From contig NC_135550.1 in assembly GCF_964340395.1 (NCBI RefSeq), positions 11,384,408-11,448,407 on the forward strand: a stretch of 64,000 nucleotides of DNA. The letters run 5' to 3'. The position numbers and the translations under genes are program-made. The notes beneath the pieces are model-generated. The model saw nothing but the letters and a program-made list of their open reading frames with translations, was not told where the DNA came from and did not search any database. This DNA is from Glandiceps talaboti (taxonomy: Eukaryota; Hemichordata; Enteropneusta; Spengelidae). Shown in pieces: positions 12,714-25,110 of this stretch. Position 1 is the stretch's first letter; each line of letters opens with the position of its first letter.

Positions 12714-15700
12714 ATGACGGCTTATGGGCTGATATCCATGGCCTTGGCGGAAGATCTCAATGATCCTTCTCCGACCATGGTGAATGTTCCGAAATCAATA
12801 CTGACGGCATTAGAGGAAAATAAAAAATCCCAGCAGACGATCATCAGTGATCCGACAACAAAGACGGACAGTGACTTGAATGACCCAGATGCCGAAATTA
12901 ATGACAACACGGAGCAAGAGGTTGATGAACTTATCCAAGATTTGTTGGCGAAATGTGATGATGAACTGAAAACTGTTGAAGTAACAACAGATGGCGTTAT
13001 TATTAAGGTTGGTGTATTTATTTGTTCGCCAACAGTACTTCCATGATGTAGTCAGTCAGTGCATTTTGAATCTGAAGCTAGCAATACAGACATCTTTCAT
13101 TTATCATCTTTTTCCCTACACCTCTGTGTATATTAAAGGTGGTAATATCAATGTTTGCAGTGAAATCTTCCATGTCAAATATCCATGACGTAGAGAGAGT
13201 AGGGAAACCAGGTTGAAGATAACTTATATAGATCAATGCCACATGTAAAAGATTCAGTGACCATATACTATAATATAGTAATATGTGGAAATAATATCAA
13301 CTGTCAATCTCTCAATTTATTCTAAATTTAGGATGACTTGATACAGGATGGTGAAAAGTTACAGGAATACAAAGCAAATATAAAGGACAACATGTCTGAA
13401 ATGAAAAGTATGACGATTCAAGTTCAGGTATGTAAACTGGCACTGTGTAACACTATTACAATGTAACAATAATCAGATTTGCTTTTGTGCAAACATGTTT
13501 GTAATGAAGAATGGGCCATTGAAAGAATATGATTTTGTGAAATAATAATATTCCTCAGGAACCCTGTCTAAGAGGCCTATGCATATCTTCTTTGTTTAAA
13601 AGGAGGAAGTTAGTATTAGGAACACTTTAAATTTAGGTGACATTTGGCTTGACTTTACTATCTCATTCAAATTATTGCAAACAAATATCAGTATTATTAC
13701 AATTTGCAGCCTTACTTTAATGGTTACTATTCATATCTGTTTCCAATCCTACCCAGTGGGAGTGGCTGAGGAGAGAATGTATACTGAAGCCTGCCCCCAT
13801 GTGGTCAAAATATGACTCTTTGGGGAAGACACAGTCCAGTACTAGAATGAATTAAACACAGTTATTGACCCAAATTTGTTCTTTCTGAGGCAGATTGCTT
13901 TGCACAGCTCAATTGTGTGACCACCAAAATCGAATAAAAATGAATAAGTCACATTTGTAAAAATCATTGTTTGTAACCATAAATCGTAACTCTGCTGGAA
14001 GGGCTCTCCTTATTCTCCAAGATTGCAAAATACCAGTATAGCAACTAAAAATAATTCCTTAGGCCTTTTCAACTAAACATGCTCAGTTTTGAATGGATTT
14101 GAAATTTGCTTTTGTGAATGAATGTTACAATATACTAATAAAACTTCTATTACCCCTCTTAGGCAAAGTGTGATCAACTGATTGAGAAGGTAAACCAATC
14201 AATGCATAAACTAATCAGTGCTTTAGAAGATAGAAAAGCTGCAATGGTTGAAGAGATAGCTTCTGCCTTCAGGATTCAATTGGATAAACTAAGTCTTCAT
14301 AAGGCTACATTAGAGGAAGGATTAGAAACAACAGATGAACTACTACAAAAAGTTGACAATGTCAAAAACTTGGATGAATCAGAATTTTTGGATGTAAGTA
14401 ACTGTGACAACTATTTTTTTTTTATTGTCATAACTTTCACAGAAACATTAGAACGAGTACACTTGTAGCCTTGAAATAACAAGAGGTCCTGAATTGGGGG
14501 GGGGGGGGGGGGGGGGGTAATTTGAGGCTTGGCAGCACCCCAACACTGTATCTTGCAGGTTAGAGGGAGAGAGACTGTTTGAATTTAAAAGGGGCTTTGC
14601 CTTATTTGTGTGTCACAGGAACAACTCTATGGATTATCAGATAAAAAAACTCCACTTATTGGTAGATAGAAAATGGAAGTTGTACATTATCCTGCTTATG
14701 ATGCCAGGTATCAGCAAATGGCAATAGCCGGCATGTATTTGTCTAGTTTTTCCCATTCATCAGGGGAATCTGAAGCTTGTAGAATCCATATGCCCGGAAG
14801 CTGTTGGTTTACCCAAAAGATAAAGCAAAGAAGGAAGATAAGTGTGGTGTAATCTATCAAATGTCATGCAGTGCTTCATACACTGTGGAATGCACCTTGT
14901 CAGTGAGGTTAAAAGGAAATAAATGTGATTGCAATAAATCTACTAGTACTGTACCGGCACACATCTTGATACATGATCATCAGCAGTAGCCCAACAAGGG
15001 CTGTTGGGAGAATGTCATGTCAAGGTCATCAATAGAGCAACCAATTGGCATAAACTGACATTCAGGAAGGTATTTATATCAAGAGTTGCACCAATAAATT
15101 TAACAGAGATGAAGCATGATACTCTCTTCCTAAGAAGTAAGATCTATGGGATTGTTATCACGGTGAACAGCGCCACCTATCATTGAGTTTTCAAGAGACT
15201 AAATGGCTCAGGCACAGCATCAAGGAGGCTATTTATATCAAGAACTGCCCCAATAACTTCAACAGAGATGAATGGGTGAAAATTAAGCTAAAATCAATGA
15301 AAGACCTCCTTATTGGCTGTTTTTACATGCCTCACAGGAACTTGAGTGACCTAACAAAACTGAACAATTCTCTACAAAAAATCAATAACTCAAACAACTC
15401 AAAACATGTGATTTTGTCAGGAGATTTCAATTGCCCTGACATAAACTGGGATACTGCTTCAGTAAATGTGAAAGCACCAAACCGAGATGTTCATCAAGTT
15501 CTAATTGACATTGCTTCAGAACACCACCTGACACAGATTCATGAGTCACCAACCCGGGAGACAAATATGCTCGACCTGGTATTTACGAGCAATCCTTCCC
15601 TCATCAAATCATCCACTAATGTCCCAGGAATATCTGACCACGACATGATCATTACAGACACCGACATCAGACCAATGTACAACAAACCTAAACCAAGAAA

Positions 15701-18700
15701 ATGTTATCAATATTCCAAAGCAAATTGGGATGCCATCAAAAAGGACATGTTAGATCTCTCACATAAGATATTAAACAAAACATCTGCCAGTGCCATAAAC
15801 CAGAACGCAACACCTGTTGTGGTACAGTCATTGTGGGATATATTTAAATCTGGTATTGCAACAGCAGTAGATCAGCATATCCCCTCAACAATGCGGAAAC
15901 CAAGATATTCGGTTCCCTGGTTTAACAAGTCACTGAAACGTATGGTAAGGAAAAAGGCCAGGCTTTATAAGCAGGCAAAGACAACAAACAAGTGGTCAAA
16001 CTACAAATTTTACCAAAAACAGTGTAAACAAGAATTCAGAAAGGCTGAAAAAGATCATGTAAATAGTATCATAAAACAGGGCTTAGACCAAAACAACACC
16101 AAACCATTTTGGAAGTACGTTAAATCCAAACGCCAGGATAATATTGGAATAGCACCCCTCAAACAAAAAGGTCAGCTAATAAATGATAGCAAAGGAAAGG
16201 CAGATATCCTGATTGAACAATTCAAATCTGTGTTTACAAAGTCCTCATCAACAGATGCCATGCCGACAATTAGAAAAGTAAAGAAACTAAAACCATTGGA
16301 ACAGTTAACAATTGATAACAAAGGAGTGGAAAAATTATTAAAAACAATAAATCCATCGAAGGCATCAGGTCCAGATTTAATACCAAATCTTGTGTTACGC
16401 GACTGCGCTGAACAACTCGCACCAGGACTAACAAAAATATTCCAAATTTCAGTTGACTCAGGATCCTTACCAGACGACTGGCTTACAGCAAACATTGCCC
16501 CAGTGTTTAAAAAAGGGGATAAACACTTACCAGAAAACTACAGACCGATTTCACTAACATCCGTTACAAGTAAACTCCTTGAACACATAATTTGCCGACA
16601 TATTCTTCAACACTTGGAAAGAAACCACATACTGTCATCACTAAACCACGGTTTTAGGTCAGGTTTTTCTTGTGAAACCCAATTAGTTGTAACTCTCCAT
16701 GATTTCATGAAATCTTTCGATCTGAACATCCAAACAGACATTGCTATATTGGATTTTTCCAAGGCATTCGACACGGTCCCTCACAAAAAGCTTCTCTATA
16801 AGTTAAACAACTATGGCATCCATGGATCTATCCACTCGTGGATTACATCTTTCCTCACAAAACGTTACATGAGAGCAGTAGTGGAAGGGGAATACTCAGA
16901 CCTAGTTACCGTTGATTCCGGAGTCCCCCAGGGCACTGTACTTGGGCCGTTACTATTCTTGTGCCACATAAATGACTTACCTGAGTGTGTCAAATCAAAT
17001 GTTAGACTCTTTGCTGACGACTGCCTATTGTATAGACAGATCAAGACCTATCAGGATCACTTCACTCTGCAAAGAGACTTAGATCAACTGGAAATATGGG
17101 CCACCACTTGGGGGATGCGCTTTAATGCCAAAAAGTGCTACATCATGTCTCTTCGAAATAAATCTTCTCATTTCTATACACTGAGTAACTACATATTGCA
17201 GCAGGTCACACAAAATCCTTATCTTGGTCTCACTTTGTCAGAGGACATGAAATGGACTCCACATATTGCAAATATCACAAAGAAAGCAAACTCTACATTG
17301 GGGTTTCTGAGAAGAAACCTTCGTCACTGTACGCAGTCATGTAAGAAAACAGCTTACATCTCACTAGTAAGATCCATGCTAGAATATGGTTCAGTGGTTT
17401 GGGACCCTTACTTACATAAAAACATTGACCGACTCGAACAGGTACAGCGCAGAGCAGCACGTTTCATCACAGGGAACTACAGGAGTAGGGACGAAGGGTG
17501 TGTCACCAAAATGGTAAAAAGCCTCGAACTTACATCACTCCAGGATAGACGCACAGCAAACAGGCTAATTTTTCTATACAGGGTGGTTGAGGGCCTAGTA
17601 CCAGCAATTCAACCAGCGGACTATCTTAAACCCATAAGACCCAAAAGATCTATAAAAGCTAGGAAATTTGCCGACTGTATCTCAGCTAACATTGTTGAAC
17701 AAAGAGTTACTAACAACTCAAAGTGCTTTGAAATTGACAATTGTAAAACTGCTCAATACAAACAGTCATTCTTTGTAAAAACACTAGTAGACTGGAACCA
17801 TCTGGACAATAGTACTGTGTGCGCTAAATCTTGTGACGCCTTTAAAATGGCAGTCACTGTCAAAAACCATTCTGACTAAATACTCTCCCCCGGTGTGTTA
17901 TTCCTTACCCAGGACCTACACCGTAACTATACAGATACAGATACAGATGAAGGATGATACTTTCTCCCTAAGGTCTATGGGAGCATTCTCTTTGAGATGA
18001 TCTTAGTTACAAATATTTTATAAATCTATGATAGAGTGAACAAGACTGATAGTTTGGTGAAAGTGCTGAGCTGTATCAAATTAAGTTGTATGTATTGGTT
18101 AAATTTCTAGTACTCGTGATGTATTTGTCTTATGACATTCTAAAGTTATGAAATCACAAGCACAACTTTCTCCCTAGTACAAATTGACATACTTACTTGC
18201 GTATACACATATAACAGTGTCCTCTTTACCAAACTCTTTACTCCCCTGAGTGTACTTACAGCTCAGTGCTATACTAGTCTGGATGCCAGGGTGGTCGCTA
18301 GTAAAAGAGAGATCGAGAGGATTCGATGAAAAATGTCAATAGACATAAATGCTATACATACTAGTTACTAAATATGTGGGACCACCTCACATGTAAGTTT
18401 TATATATAACTTATACAAAGTTTACATGTTCATGACTGAATCTTGATCATACGTAATTAAAAAGTCACCTGAATGAAACGCCGTTTTTATTTCAATACAG
18501 GAAGCTGTTGACATCAAGAACAGATTCATACTAGCCACCAATCTTGTGGAAATATTGAACGAAGACCATCAAGCAATGAAAGATACTTGCATGCCATTGG
18601 AATTTAACATGGAAGTATACATTAATAGAAAGTACAAACTACGGAAATTGGATTTACTGAGGAGAAGTAAGAAGACCATGGTAGATTCAATAACAGAGCA

Positions 18701-21700
18701 ACTTGATAGAAAAGGTATTCCTTTGATTTTGCTGCAGGGTCCGTAATTAAAAACAGGTGTTGCGGGGTTCTGATTAATATATATAAAGTTTGTGTGTACA
18801 GCAGGGAATTTGTTGAAAAAAAGTGACGTTTATGTTCATATACATAATGTCAGGGGTGAACAAATCATTTTGTGAACTGGTGGTCCCCAGACCAGTGCAT
18901 TAAAAAATCCAGTGGTCCTGCTGAAAGAATTAGTTGTCTCAGGTCCCGCTAACGTGAAACATTAAATCTTACCAATGAATCTGTATATTCAGATGACTTT
19001 TTAACAGTTATTAACAGTAAGGTACTGGTCCGACTGACCAGACAAGGTAAAATTTGCGTGGTCCACCCAAAAAAATCGCTAGTCTTGGACCCAGGACCAG
19101 TGGATTTGTTCACCCCTGAATGTGTTTGTATAATTTCATGGAAAAAGTATTTCATCTGGCATGAGTGAAATATTGGAAGTAATGTAAAAAAAGAAATACC
19201 CAAAAAACCCACCTGTACATATCCTTTTCCTTTGTCTGAAAATCTGAAATATAGATATATGGTTGCCATTTACTCGCCAGGATATACTAGTAGATTTGAC
19301 AATTTTAATTGACACGATATCACTTGGTTTGTATGCAGTGTAATAAATGTGATGAAACCCTTTTATCCCCTTCGTGATTTAGCCAAAAAGGACAAGGAGA
19401 ATTCAACAGATGAATCGGATAGTGTTCTAGCTGCAGTTGGGGATACCAAAAAAGCCATGGAAATGATCGCTTCCTATTGTGAACTGGAAAAGCTGCCACC
19501 ATCCTATCATCTTGAGTCACAGCAGGGTACATCAGCTGTCAATAACAATGTTGCATTTAGGCAAGCCACAAATACTGCAGCACAGTTTCCATCCCATCAA
19601 ATAGGAGTAAGGAATCATATGGCCAGTGCAAAGTCTCGACCAGTAATTTTATCTCAGGCATACCAAACACAAACAAACAGACAGCAAACACAGCCATCAC
19701 AGCAGTCAGCCTCTCAACGAAATATACAATACTTCATGTCACCTTCTCAGTCACAGAATTTGCAAGTCATGCGAGCAGGTGTGATCAATAGTCAAATTGC
19801 TGTTCCAACTGGAATTATACCAGCAAGGACCCAAGCTCCAACTATGATGAGCTTACAGACTATAGCAAATTATGGACAACAGAAAACAAACCAGATGGAT
19901 CCATCTTCACGTAGATATGTAGTCTTGCCAGTGTCTTCACAAGTACAGTACCAGCAGGCCAGTGCTGGGATAAGTCAAACCAGTAAAGGAAAAGCTCCAA
20001 CATCAAATGTAAGTGTTCGCTCAACTTACAAACCACAGTATCAATATGTTAGTGGAGCAGCTAGTTCCACCTATCAGCTTCCAACTCTCTCTCAGCATCT
20101 AATTCCGAATTCAAATGCTCAAAAGGACCTGATGAGTAACCAAGCTAAGAAGAGGAAAACACCACCAATATCTGTTATTGGAAAGCCACCAAAGAAGAAA
20201 CTTCAACAATTAAAAATCTTGTCTGTGAAATATAAGAGTGACCAGGATTATCAATGTAGGAACAGAACTCGAGAATACAACCAACTTGCGTATCTCTACA
20301 GGACTCATCAAATAAAGGGTAAGGGATTTCACTATTTGTTTTAAATACATACCCACATTTGCTTCGTTCTTTTTTTTTTGAAGACTACTTTTTCTGTTAC
20401 ACTGATGGACAGCTTTTTTTCTTGTCCAAATTTTAATCGTAATCCGACATTAGCCTTTAAACATCTCTAGATGCAAACAAAACTATTGGCAGGACATTAC
20501 TGATAATATATTCTAGACACCCATTTTAGAATTACTGGTTGAGTGACCAGCTATTCTAAATGCCAAGTACAAAACAGTTCAGACTCTAAAAGTAACTTGT
20601 GTACAGCAATTTTGAAATTAATGATATTTCTCTCTCCACTTACATTGTAGGTATTTATTCTCAGGAAGTTCTCATTGATCAATTTTGCCATGTTTTGCAC
20701 CAGAGACATTTTTTTCCCCATATGTTCAAGTTCATGACTTCCAACTTCATGTATACTGCAAATAAGAAGTGTGTAATACAAATGTATAAGTATGTACTGT
20801 GAAGTAGAGATAGTTTTTGCTACTAGAAAATTTTTGCGATTTCACAGTCTTCAGCTACTAATTTTCACTAATTACCAGACTGGTACGTTGTTTTCAGGCA
20901 TTTTCAGTACTACTACTTGTTTTCTAGCAAAGTAAGTGAAAATAAATCTAGCAAAAAATTCCAAGTTTACAGTGCATGGTACATTAAATCTCTGTTTATA
21001 ACTGCACTCAATATGTCTTTGTGTTTCAGCTTTTGATGTGTGCTTTGATGAGTGTACAGCACATCCATTCATAGAAGTCCTCAATCCCAAGCAGATTGTA
21101 TACAATAAAAATAGAGAAGTGGTACCATGTACATGTACGCCAGACACTCAAACTCCATTTGAGGTAGGTCTAATAGCACCACCATGTTGTTCATAAAGAT
21201 GTCTACCTTTATCAAGTTGTGTGGTATTCATCAGTCAAGATCTACATCATTCTTTATCAATTATTTTTGTTTACTGCATCCTTCTTTTACTGTGTACTGC
21301 ATAGGTAACAAAAGTGATAGATTGGCATATGCGGATAAATTTTTTTTTTTTCAAAATCAACACAATCTGTGCAGCCATGCTACAATACCATTGGCGCTAT
21401 TTTAAGAATTTGCACTTAATATTCAAATTATTCAAAAAGAAAATTGTGTAGTAATACTTGCATAAAGAAACTCTACATGAGATTAGAATAAATATATGAG
21501 ATTTTAAGTTTTAACGCTACTGATATTAGGTTCCAGTAGTACTATGTTGTTATGTATCTCCTGGTATTTGGATTTGAAATGGTTCATGGCCCACTCAGAA
21601 TCTGCAAGTTGTCAGTTTGTGCCTCCCCACAATCATTTGGCTGTGAATCCTTAGGCAGTAATGTAATTAAGTAATTACTTGAACCACAATTACAACCCCA

Positions 21701-22959
21701 GTAAGATACAACATGTAATGTAATGCCAATCAGCGAGCACCTACAGAAGACTGATTAGGGCTGAACAACACAAACCATCATGATCTTACAGTCTACAGCC
21801 CAGTTGTATTACATATTTTGTGATTGTACATCACTGGGCTGTTCAGTTTGCAACCAAATGAACAACATTTTGTATTGCTTTATGTCAAGGTGCTTCTGAG
21901 AGATTTCCCCCAGGCTATACTGCTGCCATAGAAACTTGGATTCCATTGTTTGATTTCTTGAAAATAATACAATACATTTACACAAAAATATTTCTTTTTC
22001 ATATACAAATGTACATGACATGATCGTTACTTTCTAGATAGAGCACAGGATGCTGCAGTTTATGCATAAAATGCATGCATTGTTTTCATTTACCTTGTAA
22101 GAAGGCATCTTAGCTGTAAATATGTGTAGCATGTTATCTGATACATTTTTCACTCTGGATTTTTTTTTAGGGTATGTCAACCAGCATCTTTGGAAGTCAA
22201 CCCTTACCAGCTGAAAAATGCTACTGGGAAATTCTTGTCAGGAATTGTGTTTTTACTATTGGTGTTGCATTTAGACAAGTAGCTCGCTCTCACTTCCTTG
22301 GTTATAATGCCGCATCGTGGTGTGTCAAATACCAGCCACAGGCAGGAATGACCTTCATCCATAATTGCCACCAGAATCCAGTTTCCCTGTATACACCTTC
22401 CATAACGAGGTTAGGTGTACTGCTTGACAGGGAGAAGGGAGTCTTGGAATTTGTGAATGCAGAGGACAAGACCACATTAGTGAAAGTCCACACTAAGTTT
22501 GTGTCGGCGTTGTACCCTGTGTTCGGTCTTGGAGAGGGAGGGTCTATGAGCATCAATGCAGGATTTCCATATCCAAGTACAATACTTAGTAAAAGAAAGC
22601 ATGTGCTGTATCCACAGCCCAGTGGTGGTGTGCCATCAAGGCTACCCGTACAGTCACCACCAGTTAAACAGGCACCGAAATTTAAACCAGCCATTACCTC
22701 AGCACCTGTCCCAACCATGTTAACCAGTGTCGTTCCCAAATCTTTGTCTGCAGCTGTGCCCTCCCGAGTAAATGTGGCTGTATCTCAAAATCCTAACTCT
22801 TCAGTTGTTGCACCAACACCTGTTGCTGTGAGCAGTGCAATAGGGTCAACTGTACCTAGTAATACACCAAATTTTTCAGCTGTTCCTGTTGGTATCATAC
22901 CAGCTGGTCAGTTAGCAGTTCCTGTAGCAAGTGGAAGCACATCAGCTAACCTTGTGTGA
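12714..22959 (+). CDS. Coiled-coil and B30.2/SPRY protein, FSD1/TRIM-related, with Gln-rich middle
   Basis: Exons 12714-13007, 13332-13427, 14163-14393, 18501-18714, 19383-20318, 21030-21163 and 22171-22959 join in phase to 897 residues. Order: acidic N-terminus (about 1-98); coiled coil like the B-box C-terminal region (about 99-275; HKLISALEDRKAAMVEEI, LEEGLETTDELLQKVDNV); a 312-residue Gln/Ser-rich region from one 936-nt exon ending in basic KKRKTPP and KPPKKKLQQ, a likely nuclear signal; a PRY-SPRY domain (DECTAHPFIEV, EKCYWEI, IGVAFRQVARSHFLGYNAASWC, GVLLDREKGVLEF); and a Pro/Val/Ser-rich tail. The coiled coil and the GVAFR..LG..AASWC stretch resemble remembered FSD1 (fibronectin III plus SPRY), but no FN3 domain, RING or B-box is seen. 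SPRY domains bind proteins; the partner is unknown. Start chosen as the first ATG, with A at -3; the FSD assignment is tentative. Confidence 0.85.
14496..14517 (+). repeat. Poly-G run (G22)
   Basis: Twenty-two consecutive G residues in the third intron of the SPRY gene. Such a run could form a G-quadruplex on the + strand and is prone to length error in assemblies. Confidence 0.95.
14756..15272 (+). mobile_element. Penelope-like element (PLE) fragments, two partial 3' ends in tandem, broken
   Basis: Conceptual translation shows the GIY-YIG endonuclease end typical of PLEs: YPKDKAKKEDKCGVIYQMSC (about 14810-14870), followed further on by the family's C-terminal signature. That signature appears twice: a diverged version at 15030-15150, and TKWLRHSIKEAIYIK with NFNRDE at 15200-15272. 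At DNA level both copies share TATTTATATCAAGA and AACAGAGATGAA. Tandem partial copies are usual for PLEs. The second copy is interrupted by a LINE and resumes at 17945. The copies are decayed, with several breaks, and are clearly fossil. Confidence 0.75.
15183..17879 (+). CDS. LINE ORF2-like protein (endonuclease remnant, reverse transcriptase), fused at its start to PLE-derived codons
   Basis: Open for 898 codons. Residues 1-30 are PLE sequence (see 14756-15272). LINE protein begins at W31 inside the apurinic-type endonuclease domain, so the domain's first part is missing; its later motifs GDFNCPDINWD (about 80), LDLVFTS and SDHDMI (about 153) remain. The reverse transcriptase follows: SKASGPDLIPN, PVFKKGD, NYRPISLTS, ILDFSKAFDTVPH, GVPQGTVLGPLLF and the catalytic FADDC at 610-614. 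The C-terminus has the usual YISLVRSMLEYGSVVWDP and QRRAARFITGNY block. The long intact frame implies a young copy. The missing 5' end makes it unlikely to move by itself. Clade looks CR1/L2/jockey-like. Confidence 0.9.
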   Translation: MSFQETKWLRHSIKEAIYIKNCPNNFNRDEWVKIKLKSMKDLLIGCFYMPHRNLSDLTKLNNSLQKINNSNNSKHVILSGDFNCPDINWDTASVNVKAPNRDVHQVLIDIASEHHLTQIHESPTRETNMLDLVFTSNPSLIKSSTNVPGISDHDMIITDTDIRPMYNKPKPRKCYQYSKANWDAIKKDMLDLSHKILNKTSASAINQNATPVVVQSLWDIFKSGIATAVDQHIPSTMRKPRYSVPWFNKSLKRMVRKKARLYKQAKTTNKWSNYKFYQKQCKQEFRKAEKDHVNSIIKQGLDQNNTKPFWKYVKSKRQDNIGIAPLKQKGQLINDSKGKADILIEQFKSVFTKSSSTDAMPTIRKVKKLKPLEQLTIDNKGVEKLLKTINPSKASGPDLIPNLVLRDCAEQLAPGLTKIFQISVDSGSLPDDWLTANIAPVFKKGDKHLPENYRPISLTSVTSKLLEHIICRHILQHLERNHILSSLNHGFRSGFSCETQLVVTLHDFMKSFDLNIQTDIAILDFSKAFDTVPHKKLLYKLNNYGIHGSIHSWITSFLTKRYMRAVVEGEYSDLVTVDSGVPQGTVLGPLLFLCHINDLPECVKSNVRLFADDCLLYRQIKTYQDHFTLQRDLDQLEIWATTWGMRFNAKKCYIMSLRNKSSHFYTLSNYILQQVTQNPYLGLTLSEDMKWTPHIANITKKANSTLGFLRRNLRHCTQSCKKTAYISLVRSMLEYGSVVWDPYLHKNIDRLEQVQRRAARFITGNYRSRDEGCVTKMVKSLELTSLQDRRTANRLIFLYRVVEGLVPAIQPADYLKPIRPKRSIKARKFADCISANIVEQRVTNNSKCFEIDNCKTAQYKQSFFVKTLVDWNHLDNSTVCAKSCDAFKMAVTVKNHSD
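15273..17944 (+). mobile_element. 5'-truncated CR1/L2-type LINE inserted into a PLE, with target-site duplication
   Basis: The left junction follows AGATGAA (15266-15272). The right end is a short ATACAG tandem tail, and AGATGAA recurs at 17945-17951, a probable 7-bp target duplication. Beyond it the PLE reading resumes (YFLPKVYGSIL, near 17957-17990), matching the sequence expected after NRDEG in this family. Short tandem-repeat 3' tails instead of poly-A are characteristic of the CR1/L2 group. The element lies sense-strand in the third intron of the SPRY gene. Confidence 0.85.
17945..18004 (+). mobile_element. PLE fragment, continuation after the LINE
   Basis: GATGAAGGATGATACTTTC then TCCCTAAGGTCTATGGGA is homologous to 15107-15150 of the first PLE copy (GATGAAGCATGATACTCTC, then TCCTAAG and ATCTATGGGA). 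It is therefore the other side of the interrupted second PLE copy. Broken fragment. Confidence 0.65.
18851..19118. mobile_element. hAT-like MITE, TIR CAGGGGTGAACAAATC
   Basis: Perfect 16-bp terminal inverted repeats CAGGGGTGAACAAATC and GATTTGTTCACCCCTG bound a 268-bp non-coding element. Internal inverted similarity continues (GTGGTCCCCAGACCAGTG against the complement of ACCCAGGACCAGTGG). CAGGGG-type ends suggest hAT. The flanks share only AATGT, so the 8-bp target duplication is not clean. Lies in the fourth intron of the SPRY gene. Confidence 0.75.
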
Positions 22960-23865
22960 AAAGAACAGACTTGTACAAACAAGTACTGTGGTAAAATAAA
23001 CGTGGAATCAGACGGTTGTCACTGGCGAGATGATTGACTTAATTCTTTATGCCATGTACATAATTCAGAAAGGAACTGAGATAAACAGTCAGTCCTTGTG
23101 GGACTTTTTGAAGACTCTGTCAGTGTGTGATGTCTATGTCGTGAGATTTTTACTGACTGTACAGCATTTTTTGAGGCACTAAAAAAGAAGATATTAATGG
23201 TATGACCATTCATTTTATAACAGATCATGACAATTTATAGCAACTTCTTATTGCACTGTAAACTGCCATAAAAAACACCTGTTCATTTCTACTCCCATTT
23301 GGGAGCCTACATCTTACATGAAGTGCAGTTGAATTTTTTTTTTTTTTTTTTTTTTTGAAAAGTGAGTTTCAGTTCTTACTACAGTATTTATATTGATAAG
23401 GTTATTTGTATTTACAAGTAAACAGAGTTGGAGTTCAAAGTCAGGTAGAAAATTATTGGTCAGAGAAATGACTTGTAGAATTACCAGTTCTAACTCCTGG
23501 AAACATTTTGCTGTCACCTGGTGGAACTTCATGTACGTATTCTGAAAATCAAGTATGAACCATAGTTTTATGAAGCAGAAGTAATATAACAGGATAAGAA
23601 TTATTCACTTGTGGATGAACTACATTTTTTGTACTGATCTTCTCTTGTGAGAACCCACAGAGGTTGACTGGTCATCCAAAGCAGGATTTTATTAATGCAC
23701 TACAATTAGTATCACACATTAGTACATGTACAATATTTCTAACTCTCCTTTTTCAGACCGTAATACATTATGTACGTTTAGTGCAACAATGCAATGTTTA
23801 GTTGACTGCGTGAGTGTGGCTGGGGACAGCTGTTGGTTATAGCATGGTGTAGAAAGGACTACATG

Positions 23866-24029
23866 CAAGTGTTTTTGCCATGTTTTGAGAACCCTGGTAA
23901 CAGGGAGGATCCTGTAAAATTTAAATAGATTTCCAGACTTTGTACCATCACTCCGGTCAAGAATCATGGTAAATGTCATGAGAGTTTGGGGTAGAATTTG
24001 CCTACTTTACCCGCTACCGAAACACGATG
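23866..24029. mobile_element. hAT-like MITE, CAGTGTTT family, copy 2
   Basis: Runs from CAAGTGTTTTTGCCATG to CGAAACACGATG. The internal blocks GAGAACCCTGGTAACA, TTTGTACCAT, TTTGCCTACTTTACC match copies 1 and 3 in order. Ends are partly decayed. Confidence 0.55.
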
Positions 24030-25110
24030 TTATGAGGAGAGCTTTCTATTGCAAAATGTTACAGTTCACACTTACTTTATATGAGCACTAACATTTCACA
24101 ATGTAGTACATAATATACATAATTTCAATGTGACAACGAAACACTTTGCTTTGGAGTGACCAATGCTATGTTTCTTCCATGCTTCCTACCTGTGTGATTG
24201 TTGTGTAGATACTGCCTGTCCAGAGTAAAAAATAAAAATAAAAAAAACACTTGGGAAAACGGATGAAAAAATTGCAATTGACAATTTTTTCTGTCACAAT
24301 AATGACATTTTATAAATTGATTGAATGAATTGTGTGATTTTGCAGATCAACCAAAGCATACAAATCAATTGATGGTAATTGGAAGGTTTTATTTCATATA
24401 AACAATGAAATCATGACCTATCTCTGAAATGAATGATCATGTGAATCAGAATGTGTGCACCATCTGTGATACACGCCGCAAATGAATTTCAAAATGAAAG
24501 CCACCAAATGCACATGGTCTGCAAACTACTGTAGTGTACAGGACACAGGGTAATTTGTCAATTCCAGCTGATACATGGTATTATATCTTTAAAACCATGC
24601 CTTACATTTAGTGCAGGAACACATACAATTTTTGGAAGTGTGAATCTCATGGCAAACACACTGCCAATGCAAATTACAGAAGCCATTGTCTAGTCAGTTC
24701 ATATGAACTGGTGTTTCAAAAACTTGGTTCATGTTAACTGCACACATGGCCTCTTCTATTAACAAGTCTTTTTTTTTTCATCTAAACTGCATTTGGCAAA
24801 TTTGAGTTCAACTGTTGCACTTATTAGCAGTGTTAGCTAACCATTTGCAGCAGAGGCCACAGGCCACAAATATTGAGATTCAAACTCCACTCTGACAGTT
24901 TTTTGTAAATAATGCTATTGTACAAACAGCTCATCACTAAATTTTTGCTAATGTAGTCCAATTTTTGGTCCACCGTTCATATTTGTTTTTGATGTTTTCT
25001 TAAAGAACATCAGTAGTTTTTTTTTTATATAAACCATGAAATGAAATTGCATCTGATTTAAAATCTTAATTATTACAGTCAAAATCATTGTCATTGAGTA
25101 CACAAGTTAT

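Noticed and set aside
14756-18004. Retrovirus or LTR retrotransposon
   Set aside because: No gag, protease, integrase or LTRs. The reverse transcriptase is of LINE type with an apurinic-type endonuclease, and the flanking fragment has a GIY-YIG end as in PLEs. No other virus-like element was seen in the window.
22302-22739. 145-codon minus-strand frame
   Set aside because: It is antisense to the SPRY exon 22171-22959, whose protein is clearly conserved.
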